From: Streptomyces mangrovisoli
GTDB lineage: Bacteria > Actinomycetota > Actinomycetes > Streptomycetales > Streptomycetaceae
Direction: 5' to 3'
Length of the DNA: 43,531 nt
Assembly: GCF_000974985.2 (NCBI RefSeq)
Contig: NZ_LAVA02000072.1
Span: forward strand, 1-43,531
Shown: positions 25,451 to 32,127 of the stretch, one piece after another
Numbering within the stretch: the stretch's first letter is position 1
Layout: each line of letters starts with the position of its first letter
Translations under genes and position numbers: made by a program
The notes under the pieces: generated by a model
The model's database searches: none
Seen by the model: only the letters and a program-made list of their open reading frames with translations
Told to the model about the DNA's origin: nothing

Positions 25451-25785
25451 AGCTCATCACCGCGATCGTCAAGCCGCACCGCCTCGACGAGGTCAAGACC
25501 GCGCTCCAGGAGCTCGGCGTGCAGGGCCTGACCGTCACCGAGGCCAGCGGCTACGGCCGGCAGCGCGGCCACACCGAGGTCTACCGCGGCGCCGAGTACC
25601 GCGTCGACCTCGTGCCCAAGGTGCGCATCGAGGTCGTCGTCGCGGACGCGGACGCCGACGCCGTGATCGACGCGGTGGTCACAGCCGCGCAGACGGGGAA
25701 GATCGGGGACGGGAAGGTGTGGGCCGTGCCCGTCGAGACGGTCGTACGGGTACGGACCGGCGAGCGCGGCCCCGACGCGCTCTGA
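25447..25785 (+). CDS. glnK: Nitrogen regulatory PII protein GlnK
   Basis: The 112-residue PII protein starts at ATG 25447, overlapping the amtB stop. The T-loop GRQRGHTEVYRGAEYRVDLVPK has Tyr51, the residue adenylylated by GlnD in Streptomyces, and the C-terminal signature TGKIGDGKVWAVPVE is intact, so ATP/2-oxoglutarate binding should be retained. It would block or release the ammonium channel according to nitrogen status. glnD is missing next door, so modification would need a distant enzyme. Its last 107 bases are overlapped in antisense by the tail of the DUF916 gene, which is unusual for a highly conserved gene. Confidence 0.95.
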   Translation: MKLITAIVKPHRLDEVKTALQELGVQGLTVTEASGYGRQRGHTEVYRGAEYRVDLVPKVRIEVVVADADADAVIDAVVTAAQTGKIGDGKVWAVPVETVVRVRTGERGPDAL

Positions 25786-26722
25786 CCAGCAGCGCCCCGG
25801 TCGCCACCCCGGCCGCGAAGACCACCGCGACCACCAGCCAGGGCAGCGCGAGGAACCCGGCGCCCGCCGACTCGCGGGTGCCCTTCGCGCTCGCCGTCAG
25901 CGTGACGTGCCCGAGGTCGAACTGGGGCGCGCCGCGCCAGGTCTCGCTCAGCCGCACCCGCTGGCCGGGCAGCAGCTCCGAGGGGACGCGTTTCAGGTCC
26001 CGGGTGAGCAGCGTCCGGCCGAAGAGCCCGTGCGCCTTGAGTTCCACCTTCGGGTCGAGGGTGACGTTGCCGGTGTTGTGCAGCGTGTAGGAGATCACCG
26101 CCGTGCTGTCGCCGAGGCCCGGCACCAGCGGCTGGTGGTGGCTGACCGTCACGTTCTCGACGGAGATCGCGGGCAGCGTCGGCCCGCCGACCTTGAGGTA
26201 GACGCGGGCGCCGACGGCCCGCTGGACGCCCAGCGCGAGGGAGCCGTCGCCCCGGTCCACCCGCTCGTCCAGCGCGACGATCGCGCCGGGGTGGTCGCCG
26301 GGCTCGGCGTCGCTCGGCACATGGAGCGTGAACGGCACGGTCACCTTCTTGTGGCCGGGCACGGTCACCGTCGACTTCGCGGGCCGGGCCCACGCGCCGA
26401 CCCCGCGCATCCGCTCGCCGGCCGAGCGCACCGCGAACCCGCCGTCCCGGGCGGTGTTGTAGGCGTCGGCCGCGTAGAGCCGGAAGGTGAGCGGCTTGCC
26501 CGTCTTGTTGGCGACGACCACCTGGTCCCGCACGGTCTGCCCGGGATCGGCGGAGAGATAGAAGTAGGGCCGCGCGGAGACGGCCGAGGAGACGGGGTAG
26601 ACGGACCAGCTCCCGTTGTCCGCGGCGGCCGCCGGGGCCGCGGCCGTGACACCGAGGGCCAGGCAGCCGAGCAGACCGAGGAGGAGGCCGGGAAGGAGCA
26701 GGAGGGCGGACGGCTTGCGCAT
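25679..26722 (-). CDS. DUF916-type (WxL-associated) membrane-anchored surface protein
   Basis: This 347-residue protein has a signal peptide (about 1-34, hydrophobic LLLLPGLLLGLLGCLALG). A first beta-sandwich (about 40-165: FYLSADPGQTVRDQVVVANKTGKPLTFRLYAADA) has the pattern of DUF916, the peptidoglycan-binding domain that accompanies WxL proteins. A second Ig-like domain (about 175-290: ISYTLHNTGNVTLDP) follows. The C-terminal TM helix (ALPWLVVAVVFAAGVATGALLV) is followed by a basic Arg/Pro/Ser-rich tail of about 35-40 residues. No LPXTG motif is seen. It lies downstream of the WxL-like gene on the same strand, so the pair recalls WxL/DUF916 clusters of Firmicutes. The tail is read antisense to glnK, and no earlier stop exists in frame; the stop may have been lost when the regions were joined. 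Confidence 0.8.
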   Translation of the reverse strand: MRKPSALLLLPGLLLGLLGCLALGVTAAAPAAAADNGSWSVYPVSSAVSARPYFYLSADPGQTVRDQVVVANKTGKPLTFRLYAADAYNTARDGGFAVRSAGERMRGVGAWARPAKSTVTVPGHKKVTVPFTLHVPSDAEPGDHPGAIVALDERVDRGDGSLALGVQRAVGARVYLKVGGPTLPAISVENVTVSHHQPLVPGLGDSTAVISYTLHNTGNVTLDPKVELKAHGLFGRTLLTRDLKRVPSELLPGQRVRLSETWRGAPQFDLGHVTLTASAKGTRESAGAGFLALPWLVVAVVFAAGVATGALLVRARRGRARRSVPVRPSRRARPTPSRPRSSPSARL

Positions 26723-26825
26723 GGGTGCGGACCCCCACGGAAGGCTGGAATTGTCCGGGGCGGACGGGCGGGTGCGGACCGTACGGAACGGTCGCCCGGC
26801 CGCCTGAGGCGGTACGGATCTCTCT

Positions 26826-26927
26826 GTACGGCGTGCTGAGCGGTACGGCGTGCTGAGCGATACGACGCGCTGAGTGGTACGGCGTGCCGGGTGGTGCGGA
26901 GTGCCGGGTGGTGCGGAGTGATGCTTC
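26826..26927. repeat. 17-bp tandem repeat, about six units
   Basis: Unit GTACGGCGTGCTGAGCG is repeated exactly twice (26826-26859), followed by four increasingly diverged 17-bp units to 26927. It fills half of the 216-nt gap between the WxL-like gene and the DUF916 gene. No spacer is present. It may bind a regulator or arise from slippage. Confidence 0.85.
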
Positions 26928-26938
26928 CGGTACGACGA

Positions 26939-28267
26939 TCAGGTGAGCGTCAGCGTCAGCACGGCCGAGTACGAGCCGGGAGGCGTGAACGCCGGGACGT
27001 CGAGCGAGAGTCCGGCGTCGACGGTGAACTCACCACCGGTGGTCGTGGCGTCGGGCGCCGACGCCAGGGTCGCCCCCGACGCGCCGACCGAGCCCGCGGA
27101 ACCGGCCTTGCAGGTGCTGGGGCTGCCCGCCTTGGTCACGCACGCGGGGGTCCAGCTCAGCTTCCCGGCCCCGATCGAGGCACCGGTCCCGGTGAAGTCG
27201 GTGACCTTGCCGGTCAGGGACCAGCCCGCGGGCCCGCCGCGGAAGTCCTGCACGGTGACGGTCTGCAGGGCGCCCGTGGAGGCACCCCCCTTGCCGAAGT
27301 CCACCGACGACAGCGCGACCGCGTCCCCGGCCTGCGACATCGACAGCGTGCCCGCCTTGACGGTGGTCGTCAGCTTCTGGCTGCCGGCCGGCACGGGAGT
27401 GTCGTCGATGACGGCGTACGCGGCGGGGCCCGCGCCCTTGTCGGAGCTCCACGCGCTGCCCTCGTACGCCACGATCCCGCTCGTCGTCTTGTCGTTGACG
27501 ACCAGCGAGCCGCTGAAGGCGCCCGAGGAGTCGGCGGTCACGGTGGCCGTGTCCGCCGTCTGGTTGTCACCGGACCGCCCGGCCAGCGTGACGCTGGCGC
27601 CCGGCGTGAAGTCGCTGCCGGTGACGGAGACCGCGGCACCCGGCGCACCGGAGGCCGAACTCAGGCTGATCGCACGGGTGTTGGGCTGGCTCACCGGCGA
27701 CGCGGTGACCGACTCCGACACCGGGGCGGGCGGGTTCGTCACCGTGCAGGGGGTGTCCAGCTCCAGGATGTAGCTGGTGTGGATGTTGTAGTCGCCCGGC
27801 GAGAGGGTGATCGTGCCGGGGCTGGTGACGGTGAACGTGCCGGTCATGGAGAACGACGGGAAGACGCCGTTGCCCGGGACCGGGTCGTTCTTCTTGGGGC
27901 CGGTGACCGTGACGTCACCGGTCTGGGCGCCGCCGAGCGTGACCTTGCCGGTGGGCGTCATGATGTCGGCCGGCAGGGCCAGGCTGGTGGGGTTGTTGGC
28001 GGCCGGGGTGACCACCGTGTAGGTCACGGTGACGGTGTCGCCGACCTTGGGCGTCTCGTTGTCCACCGAGATGTTCGCGGTGGTGGTGCCGTCGATCGGC
28101 GGGATCCCGGCGACCGCGGGCGGGATGCAGTGCGTGGCGAAGTCCACGTTCGCGCTCGCGGCACCCGCCGGGCAGGCCAGCGCGCCGCCCGCGGTGACCG
28201 CGAGCGCGGTCGCGCCGAGCAGCGTCGCCCAGTGCCGGCCGCGGGATCTTCGGAGTGTCCAAGCCAT
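26939..28267 (-). CDS. WxL-like cell-surface protein
   Basis: This 442-residue secreted protein starts at ATG 28267 with GGAGG upstream. A signal peptide (about 1-37, ATLLGATALAVTAGGALACPAGAASA) precedes an N-terminal beta-sandwich (about 45-190). Next is an Ig/IPT-like domain (SASGAPGAAVSVTGSDFTPG to VAYEG). The C-terminal region has the order of a WxL domain: WSLTGKVTDFTGTG near residue 360 and a final SYSAVLTLTLT, where the second Trp of the classic form is Leu. Cysteines (ACVTKAGSPSTCKAG) may pair. WxL domains attach to peptidoglycan without covalent linkage, and the DUF916 partner is next downstream. The upstream part of the longer open frame is antisense-like, His/Arg-rich sequence and is excluded. 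Assignment to WxL is by pattern only. Confidence 0.72.
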   Translation of the reverse strand: MAWTLRRSRGRHWATLLGATALAVTAGGALACPAGAASANVDFATHCIPPAVAGIPPIDGTTTANISVDNETPKVGDTVTVTYTVVTPAANNPTSLALPADIMTPTGKVTLGGAQTGDVTVTGPKKNDPVPGNGVFPSFSMTGTFTVTSPGTITLSPGDYNIHTSYILELDTPCTVTNPPAPVSESVTASPVSQPNTRAISLSSASGAPGAAVSVTGSDFTPGASVTLAGRSGDNQTADTATVTADSSGAFSGSLVVNDKTTSGIVAYEGSAWSSDKGAGPAAYAVIDDTPVPAGSQKLTTTVKAGTLSMSQAGDAVALSSVDFGKGGASTGALQTVTVQDFRGGPAGWSLTGKVTDFTGTGASIGAGKLSWTPACVTKAGSPSTCKAGSAGSVGASGATLASAPDATTTGGEFTVDAGLSLDVPAFTPPGSYSAVLTLTLT

Positions 28268-28322
28268 GGGCCCCCTCCTGAGGGATGCGGGCGCAGCGGC
28301 TCTTCTGCGCCGACAGGGGGCC

Positions 28323-28351
28323 ATTGATGTGCAGGCAGGGTGAGAAGTCAA
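28323..28351 (-). promoter_or_regulatory. Promoter-like element of the WxL-like gene, shared with 28426-28902 gene
   Basis: On the minus strand TTGACT, 17 nt, ATCAAT, ending about 56 nt before the WxL-like start. The same CATCAATGG block recurs upstream of the small secreted gene (29030-29038) with TTGTCG 18 nt before it. A shared promoter or regulator site is suggested; ATCAAT is a weak -10. Confidence 0.45.
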
Positions 28352-28355
28352 TGGA

Positions 28356-28397
28356 GATGCCGCAGAAAGCTGACGGCTCATCAGTTTCTGCGGCATC
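28356..28397 (-). terminator. Hairpin between small secreted gene and WxL-like gene
   Basis: GATGCCGCAGAAA (28356-28368) pairs perfectly with TTTCTGCGGCATC (28385-28397); after a one-base bulge CTGA pairs with TCAG, leaving a 7-nt loop. It follows the small secreted gene by 28 nt on the minus strand and probably separates it from the WxL-like gene. Confidence 0.75.
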
Positions 28398-28425
28398 CGG
28401 AACGGATCGCTCGGCGCGGGGCCGG

Positions 28426-28902
28426 TCAGTCGAACACGAACGGACCGGGCGACTGGGCCGAGGACGTCGTACAGGTGACGGTGATGCCGAAGATCACCAT
28501 CTTGAGCGAACCGCCGTAGAAGTCCAGGCTGTCGCCGGAGGCCACGGTGCCGGGGAGCGGGCCGACGGTGACGGGGTCGCCGGTGGCCATCGCCGGGTTC
28601 ACCTTGCCGCTGAAGGCGACGGAGCCGCCCCCGGACTTGGCCATGGTGAGCGTGGACGTGATGGAGTTCGCGGACAGCGCGAGCGGCGCGGTGATCGCGG
28701 TGGACGTGAGCGTGATGGTGGCCGAGGTGCCGCTCTGCGTCGCGGTGAGCGTGGCCGCGCCACCGCCGAAGATGCCGCAGCTCGCGGTGGTCGTCGCGGT
28801 CGTCGGCGTGACGGCGGCGGCCGTGGGTGCGAACGCCAGGCCGGTGACCGCGAGGGTCCCGACCGTGAGTGCCGCACCGGTGAACAATCGCTTGCCTCTC
28901 AT
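28426..28902 (-). CDS. Small secreted beta-sandwich protein
   Basis: This 158-residue protein starts at ATG 28902 with GGGAAGGGAG 10 nt upstream. A signal peptide (MRGKRLFTGAALTVGTLAVTG...APTAAA, about 1-32) leads to a Ser/Thr/Gly-rich all-beta domain with just two Cys (ASCGIF and VTCTTS), a likely disulfide. The order of its segments, a TxTLTM strand, a VAFSGKVNP strand, SGDSLDF, then ..TCT.., resembles the N-terminal domain of the neighbouring WxL-like protein, which suggests shared ancestry or joint assembly. No known family is recognised with confidence. It is transcribed with its own promoter region and ends at a strong hairpin, so it may be made in excess of the downstream genes. Confidence 0.75.
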   Translation of the reverse strand: MRGKRLFTGAALTVGTLAVTGLAFAPTAAAVTPTTATTTASCGIFGGGAATLTATQSGTSATITLTSTAITAPLALSANSITSTLTMAKSGGGSVAFSGKVNPAMATGDPVTVGPLPGTVASGDSLDFYGGSLKMVIFGITVTCTTSSAQSPGPFVFD

Positions 28903-29161
28903 GGGATCCGACTCCCTTCCCGATGTATGGGGATGCCATGTGGGGATGGACGGGAGGTACTCACCGTCAGGTGGGTGCGGACACACTGAGGGCTACGACG
29001 GATCTGACGACCCGTCGGAAATCGCTTTCCCATTGATGCGCGATGGGCGTGTCCCCGACAAGAGTGAAATCCGGCCGAGCCCCGGCAGAGCCCCGGCCGA
29101 GCCCGGACGGGCCGTGCGCGGACGCGCCGCGGCGGCGGACCGGGCCCCGGCCGGACGTGTC

Positions 29162-29515
29162 TCAGACGGCCGGGAGCGTCGCCCGGACCACGCCGTCCGG
29201 ACCGGCCACGTGCACCGGCGTGCCCGCGCCGCCGAGGTCGCGCACGGCCGCGAGGTCCTCCGCCGAAGGGCCCTCCGCCGCCGTGACCACGGCCGCCGCC
29301 TCCAGGGACTCCGCCCCGGACGCCACCGCCATCGCCACCGCGGTCCGCAGGGCGCTGAGCTTCAGGGAGGCGAGGCCGACGGTCCCGGCGACATACGTGC
29401 GCCCGGTCTCGTCCCGTACGGCGGCCCCCTCCGGCACGGCGTTGCGGGCCCGGGCCGAACGGGCCAGGGTGACGATCTTGAGGTCCTCGGCGTCGAGCGC
29501 GTTGCTGTCGGTCAT
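29162..29515 (-). CDS. Cytidine-deaminase-like protein lacking the zinc site
   Basis: The 117-residue protein aligns by eye with cytidine deaminase: the helix IVTLARSARARNAVPEGAAVRDETGRTYVAGTVGLASLKLSALRTAVAMAVASGA corresponds to the region around the catalytic C/HAE of the active enzyme, which here reads SAL. It has no cysteine at all, so the zinc-binding PCxxC is gone as well; deaminase activity is not possible. A cdd gene lies between ybeY/phoH and era in Bacillus, and this gene lies in the same neighbourhood, so it is probably a conserved derivative with a new role, possibly binding. TATGCT lies 6 nt before its ATG (leaderless). Similar proteins are often annotated cytidine deaminase, which would be misleading. 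Confidence 0.8.
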   Translation of the reverse strand: MTDSNALDAEDLKIVTLARSARARNAVPEGAAVRDETGRTYVAGTVGLASLKLSALRTAVAMAVASGAESLEAAAVVTAAEGPSAEDLAAVRDLGGAGTPVHVAGPDGVVRATLPAV

Positions 29516-29591
29516 GACCTGAGCATACGAAGCCCCGGGACCCGCCCGGCGGACCGGGCCCGCCCACCCGCCACCGCCGTACGGCGCCCGC

Positions 29592-30467
29592 TCACCCCGC
29601 CACCGGGTACATCGCCCCGCGCCTGCCCTCCGGGGAGGCGAGCCACTCCAGCTTCGCCGCGGTGTTCGCCTCGTCCAGCGGGGTGTGCAGCACGATCGTC
29701 AGATCCGGCCGGGCCGGCACCTTCATCGCCGTCGACTCCACGCACAGCAGCCCGACCAGCGGATGGTCCAGCTCCTTGCGGATCTGCCCCGCGTCCTCGA
29801 TGTCCCGCTCCGCCCACAGTCGCGCGAACTCCGGGCTGGCCCCGGTCAGTTCGTCCAGCAGCGCCTGATACCCGCCGTCCTGGGGGCGGGCCGAGGAAGC
29901 CGCCCTGAACTGGGCCACGACCGTACGGGCGTTGCGCTCCCAGCTCTTCGAACGGGACCGGTACAGCGGGTCCGTGAAGAAGTCCACCAGGCAGTTCTGC
30001 GTGATGTCCGGCCGCATCCCGAGCACCACCGCGGCCGCGTCGTTGTACATCACGCAGTTGTAGTACGCGTCCATGATGTGCGCCGGATACGGCATCCAGG
30101 TGTCGATCAGCCGCCGGAGCCCCTCGCACATGTCGCGCTTCTCCGGGGCCACTTCGGGCGCGGGCGGGTTCAGCCCGGCGAGCAGGTACAGGTGCCGCCG
30201 CTCGGCGTCGCTGAGCCGGAGCACCCGGGCCACCGCGTCGAGCACCTGCGGTGAGACCGAGATGTCCCGGCCCTGCTCCAGCCACTGGTACCAGGAGGCG
30301 CCCACTCCGGCGAGCACCGCGACCTCCTCGCGCCGCAGCCCCGGCGTACGGCGCCGCGCGCCGCCGTCCGGCAGCCCCGCCTCGGCCGGTGTCACCCGGG
30401 CCCGCCTGCTCATCAGGAACTCGCGCAGTTCGCGCAGCCGACGGCTCTTGGCCGGATCCTCCGCCAC
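29592..30467 (-). CDS. XRE-family regulator with MmyB-like ligand domain
   Basis: The 291-residue protein has an N-terminal helix-turn-helix (about 35-95: TPGLRREEVAVLAGVGASWYQWLEQGRDI, SPQVLDAVARVL), with the R-R-T-P-G-L-R-R-E-E-V motif typical of this actinobacterial class. A C-terminal MmyB-like domain (about 110-285: MPYPAHIMDAYYNCVMYNDAAA) follows, which in homologs binds a fatty-acid-like ligand. GTG is the start, with GGGGGAG 6 nt upstream. It is divergent from the DHA2 exporter, 99 nt away, so it most likely controls that gene, and a perfect inverted repeat lies in between. A second regulator of the same class is at 35527-36375. Confidence 0.88.
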   Translation of the reverse strand: MAEDPAKSRRLRELREFLMSRRARVTPAEAGLPDGGARRRTPGLRREEVAVLAGVGASWYQWLEQGRDISVSPQVLDAVARVLRLSDAERRHLYLLAGLNPPAPEVAPEKRDMCEGLRRLIDTWMPYPAHIMDAYYNCVMYNDAAAVVLGMRPDITQNCLVDFFTDPLYRSRSKSWERNARTVVAQFRAASSARPQDGGYQALLDELTGASPEFARLWAERDIEDAGQIRKELDHPLVGLLCVESTAMKVPARPDLTIVLHTPLDEANTAAKLEWLASPEGRRGAMYPVAG

Positions 30468-30499
30468 GTACCGCTCCCCCTAGGTCCTGTCCGCGCGTC

Positions 30500-30516
30500 T
30501 GGTGGTGCCACCACCA
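30500..30516. promoter_or_regulatory. Candidate operator between XRE regulator and exporter
   Basis: TGGTGGT-GCC-ACCACCA is a perfect 7-bp inverted repeat in the 99-nt divergent intergenic region. It lies 33 nt from the regulator start and 51 nt from the exporter start, a suitable place for control of both promoters. Confidence 0.5.
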
Positions 30517-30566
30517 CCATAAGTTCCGACTCCCCAGCGGTATTCCGCGCGCCCGAAGCTCGTTCC

Positions 30567-32069
30567 ATGGCGACCGACACCACCACCGACGACGACACCA
30601 CCACCGAGGGCACGACCACCGCGGGCACCACGGCCCACGGCACCACGACCGCCCGCACCACCACCGCCCCCACCACCGCGGACGCGATCGGCGCCCCGTC
30701 CGGCGCCCCCCGGCTCTCGACGCGCGACCGGCTCGTCCTGTTCGTCCTGTGCGCCGCCCAGTTCATGGTGGCGCTCGACTTCTCCGTCCTGAACGTCGCC
30801 CTGCCGGCGCTCGGTTCCGACCTCGGCATGACCGACTCCACCCTCCAGTGGGCGGTCACCGCGTTCGCGCTGCCCTCCGGCGGCTTCCTGCTGCTGTTCG
30901 GCCGTGTCGGCGACCTGTTCGGCCGCCGCAGGCTGTTCTTGACCGGGCTCGCCCTCTTCGGCGCCGCCTCCCTGCTGGCCACGCTCGCCTGGGACCCCGC
31001 GTCCTTCCTCGCGGGCCGGGCGCTCCAGGGGCTCGGCGCGGCGGCGATCGTCCCGACCGGCATGTCCCTGCTGACCACCACCTTCGCGGAGGGACCGGCC
31101 CGCGACCGCGCCCTCGGCATCTCGGGCACCCTGCTCTCGCTCGGCTTCACCGTCGGCATGGTGGCGGGCGGCGTCCTCACCGACGCGTTCGGCTGGCGCT
31201 CCACGATGGCCCTGCTGACCCTGTTCGTCCTGGTCGTCCTGCCGCTCGCGCCGGGACTGCTGCCGGAGTCCCGCACCCCCGACCGGCCCCGCCTCGACAT
31301 CCCCGGCGCCGTCACCGTCACCGCCGGCCTGCTCAGCCTGATCTACGCCCTGTCGACCGCCGCCGACCGCGGCTTCGGCGGCGCGGACGTCGTCGCCGGG
31401 CTGACCGCGGGCGTCCTGCTGCTGGCCGCGTTCGTGACCGTCGAGTCCCGCGCCGCCGCCCCGCTGGTCTCCCTGCCGATGCTGCGCCGCCGCACGGTCG
31501 CGTGGGGCAACCTCGGCGGGCTGGTCACCTTCTCGATGATGTCGACGGTCGTCTTCGTGCTGACCCTCTACCTCCAGCAGACCCTGCACCTGTCGGCCTT
31601 CGAGACCGGCCTGGTCTTCGGCGTGCAGGGCGTGCTCTCGGCGGTCGCCGGGGTGCGCGCCCCGAAGGTCATCGGCCGGTTCGGCGCCCGCCGCACCCTG
31701 GTCGGCTCGCTCACCGGCCAGGGCGCCCTGATCGCCGCCCTGCTGGGGCTGGACGCGCACGGCGGGTCGGTCTGGCTGGCCACCGCCGCGGTCTCCCTGG
31801 CCAGCATGTGCCACCTCGGCGCGATCATCTCCTACGGCCTCATCGTGACCTCCGGCGTCCCGGACGAGGAGCAGGGCCTGGCCACCGGCCTGGTCACCTC
31901 CACCCAGCAGGTCGGCATCACGATCGGCATCCCGCTGCTCGGCGTCCTCGCCACCACCTCGGGCGACCTGCTGACCGGCGTGCACACCGTGATGGCCCTG
32001 GACGCGGCGATCGTGCTGGCCGCGGCGGCCCTGGTCGCCCTCGGCCTGCGCACCGGCCGCCGCGCCTGA
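30567..32069 (+). CDS. MFS drug exporter, DHA2-type (14 TM)
   Basis: The 500-residue protein has an extra N-terminal, Thr-rich, low-complexity tail (about residues 3-38, ACC/ACG-rich codons) before 14 predicted hydrophobic helices from about residue 55. DHA2 motifs are seen: FMVALDFSVLNVALP at the first helix, and the loop GRVGDLFGRRRLFLTG for motif A. It would export a hydrophobic compound with protons; the substrate is unknown. The start ATG at 30567 has no Shine-Dalgarno; a start nearer residue 50 cannot be excluded because the Thr tail is atypical. It is divergent from an XRE regulator, the common regulator–pump pair. Confidence 0.88.
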   Translation: MATDTTTDDDTTTEGTTTAGTTAHGTTTARTTTAPTTADAIGAPSGAPRLSTRDRLVLFVLCAAQFMVALDFSVLNVALPALGSDLGMTDSTLQWAVTAFALPSGGFLLLFGRVGDLFGRRRLFLTGLALFGAASLLATLAWDPASFLAGRALQGLGAAAIVPTGMSLLTTTFAEGPARDRALGISGTLLSLGFTVGMVAGGVLTDAFGWRSTMALLTLFVLVVLPLAPGLLPESRTPDRPRLDIPGAVTVTAGLLSLIYALSTAADRGFGGADVVAGLTAGVLLLAAFVTVESRAAAPLVSLPMLRRRTVAWGNLGGLVTFSMMSTVVFVLTLYLQQTLHLSAFETGLVFGVQGVLSAVAGVRAPKVIGRFGARRTLVGSLTGQGALIAALLGLDAHGGSVWLATAAVSLASMCHLGAIISYGLIVTSGVPDEEQGLATGLVTSTQQVGITIGIPLLGVLATTSGDLLTGVHTVMALDAAIVLAAAALVALGLRTGRRA

Positions 32070-32116
32070 CGGCCCCGCGTCTGACGGCCCCGCGTCTGAC
32101 GGCCCCGCGTCTGACG
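32067..32116 (+). repeat. 15-bp tandem repeat carrying successive in-frame stop codons
   Basis: TGACGGCCCCGCGTC is repeated three times from the exporter stop (32067, 32082, 32097), with a partial fourth at 32112. Because the period is 15 nt, every copy places a TGA in the exporter frame. Confidence 0.8.
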
Positions 32117-32127
32117 GCCCCCGCGAC

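Noticed and set aside
25679..28902. Sortase-anchored surface proteins
   Set aside because: No LPXTG or NPQTN-like motif is present and no sortase gene is in the window; ALPWLV is only the start of a TM helix.
28268..28939. N-terminal extension of the WxL-like frame through the small secreted gene
   Set aside because: The extension is His/Arg-rich and in a different frame from the small secreted protein; the signal peptide and GGAGG point to 28267.
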